From contig JAILAD010000020.1 in NCBI GenBank assembly GCA_024681795.1, positions 1-64,000 of the forward strand: a stretch of 64,000 bases of DNA. Direction: 5' to 3'. Positions 28,303 to 37,074 of this stretch are shown here, piece after piece. Every line of letters starts with the position of its first letter. Position 1 is the stretch's first letter. The notes under the pieces were generated by a model that saw only the letters and a list, made by a program, of their open reading frames with translations, did not search any database and had not been told where the DNA came from. The position numbers were made by a program, and so were the translations under genes. Source of the DNA: Lachnospiraceae bacterium. Lineage in GTDB: Bacteria; Bacillota; Clostridia; Lachnospirales; Lachnospiraceae.

Positions 28303-29230
28303 ACAGAAAAACCGGACGGAAGGAAAAATCGTTTTCGCTGCGCTCGTGCTTACGGTTCTGATTTTTGCGGCTGTGGTTACGGTGTGGAATGAGAGTTTTG
28401 CCGTGGCGGGGAATAAGGATGTAATTCCCCGGGCGGAAGAAAACGGAATAAAAGACGTCCGGAGGAAGGAACCGTCCGGGTGGACAGAAAGCGGGGCAGG
28501 GTATGGGGAAAGTCGTGATAAGGGAAAAGGAGCCGCTTTTGAAATCATTCCTTCGGACGCTTCCCTTCTTCGGAAGTACCGGGAATTAAACGGGGACGTG
28601 GTGGGAATCATCACAATCCGGGACAGTATTTTAAGACACCCGGTTGTGCAGTCGCCGGAAAGAGGAGAGGATTTTTATCTTTATCACGATCTGAATCTCC
28701 GACGAAATACACACGGAGTTCCGTTTCTTACACTGGATTCCGATCTTACAAAGGACGGCGGAAACGCAATCCTTTACGGGCACAATATCATCTGGACCGA
28801 ACCGCGGGATATTTTCTGTGACCTGGTGAATTATGAAAGCATAGACTATTATAAATCCCATCCCGTTATTGAGATTGTGACGGAGAAAGGGACGTCAAAG
28901 TACCTGATTTTTCTCTATGCCCTTATAGACACTTCGGATGCGGATGCATTCGTTTACTGGGAAAATACCGGGTGGGAGAGCGAAGAGGAGTTCATCTCCT
29001 ATATGGAGGAGATGGAGAAACGAAACTGGCTGGAGGTTCCTGTCTCCCGTACGGTCAGGGATACCTTTCTGACCGTTTCCACCTGTTCCAGAGAACTGGC
29101 GCATTCCGGAACAAACCGGATGATTCTGATGGCGAAAAGGCTTGATGCGGGAGAGGAATACGCGGAGATTGTAAGAGGAAGCAAAATGCGTACCAATCCG
29201 TACCTTCCGGAAAAACTGAGACGGAATTAA
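28274..29230 (+). CDS. srtB: class B sortase
   Basis: The membrane-anchored transpeptidase has a hydrophobic segment at about residues 19-38, a charged linker, and a sortase fold with the catalytic set His170 (ILYGHNI), Cys271 (TVSTCSRE) and Arg282 (HSGTNRM). The TLxTC motif here reads TVSTC. The helical insert YWENTGWESEEEFISYMEEM before the Cys strand is typical of class B enzymes. It probably attaches or polymerises the pilin encoded upstream. The start is uncertain: ATG at 28274 or 28289, or TTG at 28262, all within the end of the preceding lipoprotein gene, without a clear ribosome binding site, which suggests translational coupling. Confidence 0.93.
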   Translation: MPFIPMRYDKQKNRTEGKIVFAALVLTVLIFAAVVTVWNESFAVAGNKDVIPRAEENGIKDVRRKEPSGWTESGAGYGESRDKGKGAAFEIIPSDASLLRKYRELNGDVVGIITIRDSILRHPVVQSPERGEDFYLYHDLNLRRNTHGVPFLTLDSDLTKDGGNAILYGHNIIWTEPRDIFCDLVNYESIDYYKSHPVIEIVTEKGTSKYLIFLYALIDTSDADAFVYWENTGWESEEEFISYMEEMEKRNWLEVPVSRTVRDTFLTVSTCSRELAHSGTNRMILMAKRLDAGEEYAEIVRGSKMRTNPYLPEKLRRN

Positions 29231-29278
29231 GCATGCAGCCGGAACGGCCGGCAGCAGAACCACACGAAACAAAACGTT

Positions 29279-29313
29279 ATTGCGGCATCTCTTTTTGGGG
29301 TGTCGCAATTTTG
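29279..29313 (+). terminator. intrinsic terminator of the pilin/sortase island
   Basis: ATTGCGGCATCTC (29279-29291) pairs with GGGGTGTCGCAAT (29297-29309) through 13 pairs including G-U, with a TTTTT loop, followed by TTTG. Confidence 0.75.
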
Positions 29314-29327
29314 CCGTACTTATTTTA

Positions 29328-29356
29328 TTGCTTTAAATATCCGTAAGTGATACAAT
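29328..29356 (+). promoter_or_regulatory. promoter of the split transketolase genes
   Basis: TTGCTT (29328-29333) and TACAAT (29351-29356) are 17 bp apart, about 45 bp before the start codon. Confidence 0.6.
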
Positions 29357-29405
29357 AAAACCGCTTATGTCCTTTAGGGAATATGTATAAAGCAAGGAGG
29401 AACCC

Positions 29406-30242
29406 ATGGAAAATTCAGAACTGAAAATTATTGCCAATAAAGTGCGCCAGGGAATCGTTATTTCCACTCATGCCGCCAAATCCGGTCATCCGGGCGGAAG
29501 TCTGTCGGCTGCGGATATTTTTACTTATTTATATTTTGAGGAAATGAACGTGGATCCGAAAGATCCGAAGAATCCCGACAGAGACCGTTTTGTTCTTTCA
29601 AAGGGACACACGGCTCCCGGCTTATATTCCACACTTGCGATGCGTGGATACTTCCAGTTTGAGGATTTAACCTCCTTAAGACATCTGGGCTCGTTCCTGC
29701 AGGGACATCCCGATATGCATAAGACCCCGGGCGTGGACATTTCCACGGGATCCCTGGGACAGGGCATTTCGAACGCGGTCGGCATGGCACTTGCGGGCCG
29801 GATGGATCGGAAAAATTTCAGAGTTTACACTCTTTTGGGAGACGGAGAACTCGAAGAAGGCCAGGTTTGGGAAGCATCCATGTTTGCAGGCTTTCAGAAA
29901 CTGGACAATTTATGCGTAATCGTTGACAACAACGGTCTTCAGATTGACGGTAAAATTGATGAAGTATGTTCCCCTTACCCGATTGACAAAAAATTTGAGG
30001 CGTTCAATTTCCATGTAGTGAAAGCGGATGCACATGATTTTGATTCTTTAAGAGCGGCATTCAAAGAAGCGCGTGAAACGAAGGGAATGCCTACCGTCAT
30101 CATCTGCAACTCCGTTAAAGGAAAGGGAATTTCCTTCATGGAGAACCAGGCCGGATGGCACGGCGTTGCACCGAATGACGAGCAGAAGGAAGAAGCGCTT
30201 AACGAATTGAAGAAGGCAGGTGAAGAATTATGTCAGAAGTAA
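29406..30242 (+). CDS. transketolase, N-terminal (thiamine diphosphate) subunit
   Basis: The 278-residue polypeptide corresponds to the N-terminal third of classical transketolase. It has the conserved HAAKSGHPGGSLSAADI start, the LSKGHTAPGLYS motif and the ThDP/Mg motif GDGELEEGQVWEA through VDNNGLQIDG. With the next gene it forms a split transketolase that moves two-carbon units in the pentose phosphate pathway. AAGGAGG precedes the ATG. It overlaps the second subunit gene by 13 bp. Split pairs of this kind are common in clostridia and archaea and need no frameshift explanation. Confidence 0.95.
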   Translation: MENSELKIIANKVRQGIVISTHAAKSGHPGGSLSAADIFTYLYFEEMNVDPKDPKNPDRDRFVLSKGHTAPGLYSTLAMRGYFQFEDLTSLRHLGSFLQGHPDMHKTPGVDISTGSLGQGISNAVGMALAGRMDRKNFRVYTLLGDGELEEGQVWEASMFAGFQKLDNLCVIVDNNGLQIDGKIDEVCSPYPIDKKFEAFNFHVVKADAHDFDSLRAAFKEARETKGMPTVIICNSVKGKGISFMENQAGWHGVAPNDEQKEEALNELKKAGEELCQK

Positions 30243-31174
30243 AGAAAATAGCAACCCGTCAGGCTTATGGCGAAGCACTTGCCGAGCTGGGAGAAAAATA
30301 TCCGAATCTCGTAGTCATGGACGCGGACCTTGCCGCATCCACCAAAACCGCAATGTTCAAGAAAAAATTCCCGGAGAGATTTTTCGATGCGGGAATTGCG
30401 GAGGCAAACATGGTCAGCATGGCAGCAGGCCTTGCAAGTACCGGAAAGGTTGTTTTTGCAAGCTCCTTTGCAATGTTTGCAACCGGAAGGGCATACGAGC
30501 AGATTCGTAACTCCGTCGGACACTGCGGATTAAACGTAAAAATTGCGGCTACACACGGCGGTATTTCCGTCGGAGAAGACGGTGCAACCCATCAGTGTAT
30601 CGAAGACGTTGCCCTGATGCGCAATATCCCCGGCATGGTGGTATGTGTTCCTTCCGATTATGTGGAAGCGAAAGCTGCGGTTGCGGCGGCAATCGAGCAT
30701 GACGGCCCGGTATTTTTACGATTCGGAAGAAGCAATGTTCCCGTAATCAACGACAGGGAAGACTATCATTTCGAACTCGGAAAAGGCACCGTTTTAAAAG
30801 AAGGAACGGATGTGACGATTATCGGAACGGGAATCTGTGTGGACAGCGTCATGCAGGCTGAGAAGATGCTTGCAGAGGAAGGAATCAATGCGCAGATCGT
30901 CAATATTCACACCATCAAACCGATTGACGAGGAACTGATTACGCACTGTGCGATAAAAACCGGAAAAATCGTTACCGTGGAAGAGCATTCCGTCATCGGC
31001 GGACTCGGAAGTGCCGTATGTGACGTGGTTTGCAAAACCCATCCCGTACCCGTTATGAAAATCGGCGTACAGGATGTGTTCGGTACCTCTGGTTCCGCGG
31101 AAGTTCTGATGAAATATTACAGACTTGACGGACAGGGCGTATACGAGCAGGTAAAGGAATTTCTTGGGAAATAA
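30230..31174 (+). CDS. transketolase, C-terminal subunit
   Basis: The 314-residue subunit holds the pyrimidine-binding and C-terminal domains: VVMDADLAASTKT, FDAGIAEANMVSMAAGLA (the catalytic Glu contacting the thiamine pyrimidine ring), THGGISVGEDGATHQ, and the C-domain VDSVMQAEKMLAEEGI with VTVEEHSVIGGLGSAV. It starts inside the end of the N-terminal subunit gene, so the two are translationally coupled. Its stop codon lies in a 15-bp tandem duplication (31160-31189). Confidence 0.95.
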   Translation: MSEVKKIATRQAYGEALAELGEKYPNLVVMDADLAASTKTAMFKKKFPERFFDAGIAEANMVSMAAGLASTGKVVFASSFAMFATGRAYEQIRNSVGHCGLNVKIAATHGGISVGEDGATHQCIEDVALMRNIPGMVVCVPSDYVEAKAAVAAAIEHDGPVFLRFGRSNVPVINDREDYHFELGKGTVLKEGTDVTIIGTGICVDSVMQAEKMLAEEGINAQIVNIHTIKPIDEELITHCAIKTGKIVTVEEHSVIGGLGSAVCDVVCKTHPVPVMKIGVQDVFGTSGSAEVLMKYYRLDGQGVYEQVKEFLGK

Positions 31175-31189
31175 TTTCTTGGGAAATAA
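31160..31189 (+). repeat. 15-bp tandem duplication at the transketolase stop
   Basis: TTTCTTGGGAAATAA occurs twice in direct succession. The first copy supplies the last codons and the stop of the transketolase subunit; the second lies in the untranslated gap. It looks like a recent slippage or duplication. Confidence 0.8.
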
Positions 31190-31267
31190 TTTCCGGAACG
31201 AATCTCCGGAAAAACAGATTCAGGGGAAAACTCCGGATGAAAATCAGGTAATTTTGGAGGAATGAAA

Positions 31268-33277
31268 ATGACAAATAAAGGACCATATTATATTACAACC
31301 GCAATTGCATATACCTCCGGGAAACCGCATATCGGAAATTCATATGAAATCGTCCTTGCGGATGCAATTGCACGATTCAAAAGAAAAGAAGGATACGATG
31401 TATTTTTCCAGACCGGAACCGACGAGCACGGTCAGAAAATAGAATTAAAGGCGGCGGAAGCAGGCGTTACCCCGAAGGAATTCGTGGACGGCGTGGCAGG
31501 AGAAATCAAGTCGGTATGCGACTGCCTCAACACTTCCTATGACAAATTTATCCGTACCACGGATGCGGACCATGAGCGCCAGGTTCAGAAGATTTTCAAA
31601 AAATTATACAATCAGGGCGATATTTACAAGGGTGCATACGAAGGAATGTACTGTACTCCCTGTGAGTCCTTCTGGACCGAGTCCCAGTTAAAGGATGGCA
31701 AATGTCCGGACTGCGGAAGGGAAGTAAAACCTGCAAAAGAGGAAGCATATTTCTTTAAAATGAGCAAATATGCCGACAGACTGATTGAACACATCAATAC
31801 CCATCCGGAATTCATCCAGCCGGTTTCGAGAAAGAACGAGATGATGAACAATTTCCTTCTTCCGGGACTGCAGGATTTATGCGTGTCCAGAACCAGTTTC
31901 AAATGGGGAATTCCCGTTGATTTCGATGACAAACACGTGGTATACGTATGGCTTGATGCGCTTACGAACTATATCACGGGAATCGGATATGATGCGGACG
32001 GCAACTCCACCGAGCAGTATAAAAAATACTGGCCGGCGGATCTTCACTTAATCGGAAAGGATATCGTAAGATTCCATACGATTTACTGGCCCATTTTCTT
32101 AATGGCACTCGGCGAGCCTCTTCCGAAGAAGGTGTTCGGACATCCCTGGCTTCTGTCCGGAGACGGCAAGATGAGCAAGTCTCTCGGAAATGTTTTATAT
32201 GCGGACGATCTGGCGGCATTTTTCGGCGTGGATGCGGTGCGCTACTTCATGATTCACGAGATGCCGTATGAAAACGACGGTTCCATCAGCTGGAATCTGA
32301 TGACGGAAAGAATCAACACAGACCTTGCAAACGTACTCGGAAACCTCGTAAACCGTACGATTTCCATGAGCAACAAGTACTTTGGCGGGGTTGTGGAAAA
32401 TAAAAATGTTCCGGATGATCCGGATGCCGATTTAATTCAGGTTGCCACCTCCACTTATGCCAAAGTCGAGGCGAAGATGAATGAACTTCGCGTGGCAGAC
32501 GCGCTGACCGAGATTTTCAATCTCTTCAAGCGTTGCAACAAATACATCGATGAAACGGCACCCTGGGTGCTTGCGAAGGATGAGGCAAATAAGGACCGTC
32601 TTGCCACGGTTTTATACAACTTAACGGAAGGGATTATGATGGGTGCATCCATGCTTCAGCCTTTCCTTCCGGAAACGGCGGATAAAATCGCAGCGCAGAT
32701 GAATGCATCCCTGCGCGATTTTGATACATTGGAACAGTTCGGCTTATACCCGGACGGAAAAAAAGTAACGGAAACCCCGACACCGCTCTTTGCAAGACTT
32801 GATATCAAGGACGTGCTTGCGGAAGCAGAGAGAATTGCAGCCATTCAGAAGGCGGCGGCAGCTGCGGAAGAAGGATCGGACGGTGCAAAAGAGGATGCAA
32901 AGGATGAGGCACAAAACGGCGCATCCGACGGAATCGACCTTGAGCCGAAGCCGACGATTTCCTATGATGATTTTGCAAAACTGCAGTTCCAGGTAGGCGA
33001 GATTCTTGCCTGTGAAGAGGTTAAGAAGTCCAGAAAACTTCTCTGTTCCCAGGTAAAGGTCGGAAGCAAAACGCTGCAGATCGTATCGGGAATCAAATCC
33101 CAGTATACGCCGGAAGAGATGGTCGGAAAGAAGGTTATGGTGTTAACAAACCTTGCACCTGCAACCCTGGCCGGCATTGAATCCCAGGGTATGCTTATCT
33201 GTGCGGAGGACGAAAAAGGAGCACTTTCCTTACTCGTTCCCGAAAATCCGATGCCGAGCGGCGCGGAAATCTGTTAA
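31268..33277 (+). CDS. metG: methionyl-tRNA synthetase
   Basis: This 669-residue class I synthetase has the HIGH-type motif KPHIGNSYE, the knuckle CTPCESFWTESQLKDGKCPDCG (split: CTPCESFWTESQL and CPDCG) with four zinc cysteines, and the KMSKS motif GKMSKSLGN (about 300-308). The anticodon-binding helical domain follows. An Ala/Glu/Asp-rich linker (about 535-560) leads to a C-terminal tRNA-binding OB-fold domain (FQVGEILACEEV to the end). The ATG at 31268 is chosen because GGAGG lies 7 bp before it; the ATG at 31262 is only 1 bp away. A DUF1002 gene follows 27 bp later. Confidence 0.96.
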   Translation: MTNKGPYYITTAIAYTSGKPHIGNSYEIVLADAIARFKRKEGYDVFFQTGTDEHGQKIELKAAEAGVTPKEFVDGVAGEIKSVCDCLNTSYDKFIRTTDADHERQVQKIFKKLYNQGDIYKGAYEGMYCTPCESFWTESQLKDGKCPDCGREVKPAKEEAYFFKMSKYADRLIEHINTHPEFIQPVSRKNEMMNNFLLPGLQDLCVSRTSFKWGIPVDFDDKHVVYVWLDALTNYITGIGYDADGNSTEQYKKYWPADLHLIGKDIVRFHTIYWPIFLMALGEPLPKKVFGHPWLLSGDGKMSKSLGNVLYADDLAAFFGVDAVRYFMIHEMPYENDGSISWNLMTERINTDLANVLGNLVNRTISMSNKYFGGVVENKNVPDDPDADLIQVATSTYAKVEAKMNELRVADALTEIFNLFKRCNKYIDETAPWVLAKDEANKDRLATVLYNLTEGIMMGASMLQPFLPETADKIAAQMNASLRDFDTLEQFGLYPDGKKVTETPTPLFARLDIKDVLAEAERIAAIQKAAAAAEEGSDGAKEDAKDEAQNGASDGIDLEPKPTISYDDFAKLQFQVGEILACEEVKKSRKLLCSQVKVGSKTLQIVSGIKSQYTPEEMVGKKVMVLTNLAPATLAGIESQGMLICAEDEKGALSLLVPENPMPSGAEIC

Positions 33278-33304
33278 GGTTCATCCTTAAGGAGCGTGAG
33301 AACT

Positions 33305-34306
33305 TTGAAAACAGAAAAAAGCAGTAATGCAGTGATGATAAGAACCGTTTTCATGAGAACGGTACTGACACTGATTTTTATTTCGGTACTTCTTCTTCCC
33401 GTATCCGCCGGGGCGGAAGGGGAGAAGAAATCCTACCTTGCACTCGGACAGAATCTGAGCGCGGAACAGAGGCAGATTGTTTTATCGAAACTCGGCCTTA
33501 CGGAGGAGGATGTATCCTCCATGCAGGTAGGATATATTACCAATGAAATGGAACATAAATATCTGGATGCCTATATTCCGGCAGCGGATATCGGAACCAA
33601 ATCCATATCCTGCGTTCTGGTAACGGAAGCCGATCCCGGAACGGGAATTCAGGTGACGACGGAAAATATCAGCTTCTGTACGATCAGCATGTACAAGAAC
33701 GCGCTTCTTACCTCCGGCGTGACGGATGCCAAAGTCCACGTGGTGGCTCCGACACAGGTTTCGGGGACCGCGGCACTGGTCGGAACATGGCTTGCTTATG
33801 AGGCACTGACCGGAGAATCGCTTGAAGAGGACCGCAAGGATATTGCGGTGGACGAAATCGTAACCATCGGGGAATTGTCCGATGCACCCGAAGGAGAGGC
33901 AGCAGTGGATGCCACGACGGGTGAGACCATATCCAAAGAAGTGGCGGAGGAACTGTATTCCTATGTGAAGGCCAAAGTGGTATCGGAAGGTCTTACGGAT
34001 CCGGAAAAAATCAAAGAACTTCTGGAAGAAGCGCAGACAAAATACAATGTTACCTTAACCGAAGAACAGAAAGCAAAACTGTCCGAACTGATGCCCGCAA
34101 TCGGCGGAATTCAGATTGACCCCGGAACCCTGCTTTCCCAGGCGGGAGATTTATACGACAAATACGGGGATACGGTTCTTTCGAATGCGAAGGAACTTTA
34201 CGGCGAAGTGGTAACGGAGGAAGTGAAACAAAGCTTCCTGGACGCATTTAAGACACTGCTTGTAAGCATTCTTGAAACGGCAAAGAACAAAATTCAAAAT
34301 CATTAG
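33305..34306 (+). CDS. DUF1002 exported protein
   Basis: The 333-residue protein has an N-terminal signal peptide (hydrophobic stretch TVLTLIFISVLLLPVSAGA) and the DUF1002 core: LGQNLSAEQRQIVLSKLGL, then YLDAYIPAADIGTKSISCVLV, and HVVAPTQVSGTAALVGTWLAYE. The homologue in Bacillus is YpuA, an exported protein of uncertain role. Residues beyond about 215 are helical and charged. AAGGAG at 33289-33294 fits a TTG start at 33305; a GTG at 33296 is too close to it. It sits just downstream of metG. Confidence 0.85.
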   Translation: MKTEKSSNAVMIRTVFMRTVLTLIFISVLLLPVSAGAEGEKKSYLALGQNLSAEQRQIVLSKLGLTEEDVSSMQVGYITNEMEHKYLDAYIPAADIGTKSISCVLVTEADPGTGIQVTTENISFCTISMYKNALLTSGVTDAKVHVVAPTQVSGTAALVGTWLAYEALTGESLEEDRKDIAVDEIVTIGELSDAPEGEAAVDATTGETISKEVAEELYSYVKAKVVSEGLTDPEKIKELLEEAQTKYNVTLTEEQKAKLSELMPAIGGIQIDPGTLLSQAGDLYDKYGDTVLSNAKELYGEVVTEEVKQSFLDAFKTLLVSILETAKNKIQNH

Positions 34307-34400
34307 AAGCCGTTTTGATGGCTTGAACGGTGATGCACTACCGGCCGGAAACAGGGAATGCATAACCGGAAATACAAAGGCAGAAAGATACGGGGTACGG

Positions 34401-34868
34401 ATGAAGTATTTCATAAAAAAGGGAAAAGAAGACGATTGGGAAGACGCCATGGCGCTTGCCTACCGCACTTTCCGGAAGTTTGTTGCACCGGATTACACGG
34501 AAGAGGGAATCAGGAATTTCGTGGATTTTATTTCGGACCAGCATCTGTTCCGTATGTTTATGGTGGATGAATACCATCTTTGGGTGGCAAGGGATGAAGC
34601 GGATGAAATCATCGGAATGGCAACACTTCGTTCCGGGAACCATATTTCTCTTTTGTTCGTGGATGAAAACCATCAAAAGCTCGGAGTCGGAAGGAATCTT
34701 TTAAAAGAACTTGAGGATTTCGCAAAAGATGGGGGAAAAAATTTCCTGACCGTAAATGCATCCCCTTACGGGGTGCCGTTTTACCACCGTGTCGGATTTG
34801 CGGATACGGGGAAGGAAACCGTAAACGGCGGAATGTTAATTACCCCGATGAGAAAGGATTTTTCATAA
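34401..34868 (+). CDS. GNAT family N-acetyltransferase
   Basis: The 155-residue protein has the GNAT acetyl-CoA-binding motif HQKLGVGRNLLKELEDFA (about 92-109), preceded by the strand IGMATLRSGNHISLLFVDE and followed by FLTVNASPYGVPFYHRVGF, typical of motif B. It should acetylate an amine on a small molecule or protein; the substrate is unknown. The ATG at 34401 is taken because the protein begins there with MKYFIKKGKEDDWEDAM, the usual GNAT start; upstream in-frame sequence to 34272 overlaps the preceding gene and has no family character. It lies four bases ahead of a YesL-like gene. Confidence 0.88.
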   Translation: MKYFIKKGKEDDWEDAMALAYRTFRKFVAPDYTEEGIRNFVDFISDQHLFRMFMVDEYHLWVARDEADEIIGMATLRSGNHISLLFVDENHQKLGVGRNLLKELEDFAKDGGKNFLTVNASPYGVPFYHRVGFADTGKETVNGGMLITPMRKDFS

Positions 34869-34871
34869 AAA

Positions 34872-35612
34872 ATGGCAAAAAGAAGCAATTTTTTTACCGA
34901 TTCGGACAGCTGGTTTAACCGGGGCTTAAGCCGCCTTTTTGATATCCTTTTGCTGGGAGTCATTACGACGGCGCTCTGTATTCCGGTCATTACGATCGGT
35001 GCGGCGATTACCGCAAATATGGATATCATGCTCCGGATTGCGCTGAAAAAAGAAGATAAAATCATAAAAGGTTATTTTCAGGCATTCGGAAAGAATTTCT
35101 TAAAATCCACACTGATCTGGCTGGTTTACCTTGTGGTGGGAATTCTGGTCGGCGGTGCGGCAGCCATAACACTCGGCGGATTTCTTTCGATGGATTCCAC
35201 CGTTCGCGTCATCATGGCAATTCTTTCCATCATCATGGTCATCCTTTACGGCTTCAGCTTCAGCTATGTTTTTGCACTGCAGTCCAGATATGAGAATAAT
35301 ATTTTTACCACGATGTTAAACTCTTTGTTAATCGGTATTTCCAATTTCCCGCAAAGTGCCGTAATGCTCGGATTAACCGCGGGACTTACCGCTTTGGGAT
35401 ATTTCTTTACCGGTCTGATTCCGCTCTTTGTGGTAATCGAGTTTTCAATCGTAACCTACATCAGCGGAAAACTGATTGTTCCGGTGCTTGCCAAATTAGG
35501 CGATAAGGAAGCGGCGGGGGAAGAAATTCCGGAGGAAGAGGAACCTGCAGCGGAAGCGGAAACGGAAGAACAATCCGGAAAACAAAAGAAGAAAAATAAA
35601 AAAGAAAAATAA
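34872..35612 (+). CDS. YesL-family (DUF624) membrane protein
   Basis: The 246-residue protein has about five hydrophobic segments (around 20-40, 72-92, 105-125, 140-160, 170-192) after the N-terminal signature DSWFNRGLSRLFDILLLGVITT, typical of DUF624/YesL proteins. These are often found with sugar ABC transporters, and an MsmX-type sugar ATPase follows here after a 242-bp gap. The C-terminal 40 residues are a hydrophilic Glu/Lys-rich tail. AAGGATT precedes the ATG. The biochemical role of the family is not known. Confidence 0.82.
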   Translation: MAKRSNFFTDSDSWFNRGLSRLFDILLLGVITTALCIPVITIGAAITANMDIMLRIALKKEDKIIKGYFQAFGKNFLKSTLIWLVYLVVGILVGGAAAITLGGFLSMDSTVRVIMAILSIIMVILYGFSFSYVFALQSRYENNIFTTMLNSLLIGISNFPQSAVMLGLTAGLTALGYFFTGLIPLFVVIEFSIVTYISGKLIVPVLAKLGDKEAAGEEIPEEEEPAAEAETEEQSGKQKKKNKKEK

Positions 35613-35655
35613 AATTAAAATAGAGAAATAAAACGAAATAAAAAGAGAAGAAAAC

Positions 35656-35721
35656 AATGTGCACAAACGCAGGGGAGGCAACTGTACAATTTGCCCTACA
35701 GATGCGGAAAACGTGCACATT
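35656..35721 (+). other. long inverted repeat with nested stem (structured RNA or operator)
   Basis: AATGTGCAC (35656-35664) and GTGCACATT (35713-35721) are perfect complements separated by 48 bp. Between them GGCAA and TTGCC can form a nested stem. TTCTAC follows rather than a full T-run. The element lies between the YesL-like gene and the msmX promoter and could be a weak terminator, a structured RNA or a paired operator. Confidence 0.45.
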
Positions 35722-35761
35722 TTCTACAAGGAAAACAAAAAACTTTGGTTATTTGTGGTAT

Positions 35762-35789
35762 TTGAATTTGAGCGTATATTATGTATACT
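35762..35789 (+). promoter_or_regulatory. promoter of the msmX-like gene
   Basis: TTGAAT (35762-35767) and TATACT (35784-35789) are 16 bp apart, about 65 bp ahead of the start codon. Confidence 0.6.
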
Positions 35790-35854
35790 CCTTTATTAGA
35801 GTGGCGTATAGCTCAAAATAAGAATGTATAAAATAATTCAGGAGGATTTAATTA

Positions 35855-36967
35855 ATGGCAGGATTATCTTTAAGAAACGTATGTAAGGTTTATCCTAACG
35901 GTTTCGAAGCAGTTAAGGATTTCAACCTTGAGATTTCCGATCAGGAATTCATCATCTTCGTAGGACCTTCCGGATGCGGTAAGTCCACAACCCTTCGTAT
36001 GATCGCAGGTTTGGAAGATATTTCTTCCGGTGAACTTCGTATCGGCGAGAGACTTGTAAACGACGTAGAGCCGAAGGACAGAGATATCGCGATGGTATTC
36101 CAGAACTACGCTCTGTATCCTCATATGACAGTATATGAGAACATGGCATTCGGTCTTAAGTTAAGAAAAGTTCCGAAAGATGAAATTGATAAAATGGTAA
36201 AAGAAGCAGCTAAGATCCTTGATCTTACCCCGTTGCTTGACCGTAAGCCGAAGGCTTTATCCGGTGGACAGAGACAGCGTGTTGCCATGGGACGTGCTAT
36301 CGTTCGTAATCCTAAGGTATTCCTTATGGACGAGCCTCTTTCCAACCTGGATGCAAAACTTCGTGTACAGATGAGAATTGAGATTGCCAAGCTTCACCAG
36401 AGACTTGGTACCACCATCATCTACGTAACCCATGACCAGACCGAGGCTATGACCCTTGGTACCAGAATCGTTGTTATGAAGGACGGTGTTATCCAGCAGG
36501 TTGATACCCCTCAGAACCTTTATGACAAGCCTCAGAACCTGTTCGTAGCAGGATTCATGGGATCTCCTCAGATGAACTTCCTTGATGCTATTGTTGAGGT
36601 TTCCGGCGATACCGCATACTTAAACGTTGCTGGTCACTCCATTCCTCTTCCTCCTGCTAAATCCAAGAAGTTAATCGAGGGTGGCTATGACGGAAGATCC
36701 GTAACCTTCGGTATCCGTCCTGAAGACGTATATGACAGCGAGATGTATGTTGAGACTTCTCCTATGAGCGTATTCGAATCCACCATTAAGGTTTACGAAT
36801 TACTTGGTGCAGAAGTATTCTTATACTTCGATCTTGAGATGTTCCCGATGACTGCAAGAGTAGATTCCAGAACGACTGCAAGACCGGGCGATACCATTAA
36901 GTTTGCTCTTGATGTTGAGAAGATTCACGTATTTGACAAAGAGACTGAAATGGTTATTACCAACTAG
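35855..36967 (+). CDS. msmX: MsmX/UgpC-type sugar ABC transporter ATPase
   Basis: The 370-residue ATPase has Walker A GPSGCGKST, Q-loop MVFQNYALYPHMTVYENMAFGL (split: MVFQNYALYPHM, then NMAFGL), ABC signature LSGGQRQRVAMGRA, Walker B KVFLMDEPLSNLD and the switch His in VTHDQ, followed by a TOBE-type C-terminal domain. It stands alone with its own promoter and terminator, as do MsmX-type ATPases that energise several sugar importers. Codon use is strongly biased (many CTT, CCT, CGT codons compared with neighbours), which suggests high expression. AGGAGG precedes the ATG. Confidence 0.93.
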   Translation: MAGLSLRNVCKVYPNGFEAVKDFNLEISDQEFIIFVGPSGCGKSTTLRMIAGLEDISSGELRIGERLVNDVEPKDRDIAMVFQNYALYPHMTVYENMAFGLKLRKVPKDEIDKMVKEAAKILDLTPLLDRKPKALSGGQRQRVAMGRAIVRNPKVFLMDEPLSNLDAKLRVQMRIEIAKLHQRLGTTIIYVTHDQTEAMTLGTRIVVMKDGVIQQVDTPQNLYDKPQNLFVAGFMGSPQMNFLDAIVEVSGDTAYLNVAGHSIPLPPAKSKKLIEGGYDGRSVTFGIRPEDVYDSEMYVETSPMSVFESTIKVYELLGAEVFLYFDLEMFPMTARVDSRTTARPGDTIKFALDVEKIHVFDKETEMVITN

Positions 36968-36986
36968 TTTAAAGATATTAAAAATA

Positions 36987-36995
36987 TGCTATAAT
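36987..36995 (+). promoter_or_regulatory. extended -10 promoter of the two-component operon
   Basis: TGC precedes TATAAT (36990-36995), an extended -10 element without a recognisable -35. The start point would fall inside the terminator hairpin of the msmX gene, so terminator and new transcript overlap. Confidence 0.45.
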
Positions 36996-37027
36996 AAGGG
37001 TGTTCGCGGATATGCGGACACCCTTTT
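36996..37027 (+). terminator. intrinsic terminator of the msmX-like gene
   Basis: AAGGGTGTTCGC (36996-37007) pairs with GCGGACACCCTT (37014-37025), loop GGATAT, followed by TT and further T/A bases. Confidence 0.85.
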
Positions 37028-37074
37028 ATAATGCGAGAGTTCGCATATGAAATAATTCCGAAAAGGAGTTCTTT

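Noticed and set aside
29406-31174. Broken transketolase gene
   Set aside because: Both halves are complete subunits with their own starts; split transketolases are normal in clostridia and archaea.
34272-34400. N-terminal extension of the acetyltransferase
   Set aside because: It overlaps the end of the DUF1002 gene and has no family character; the usual GNAT start is at 34401.
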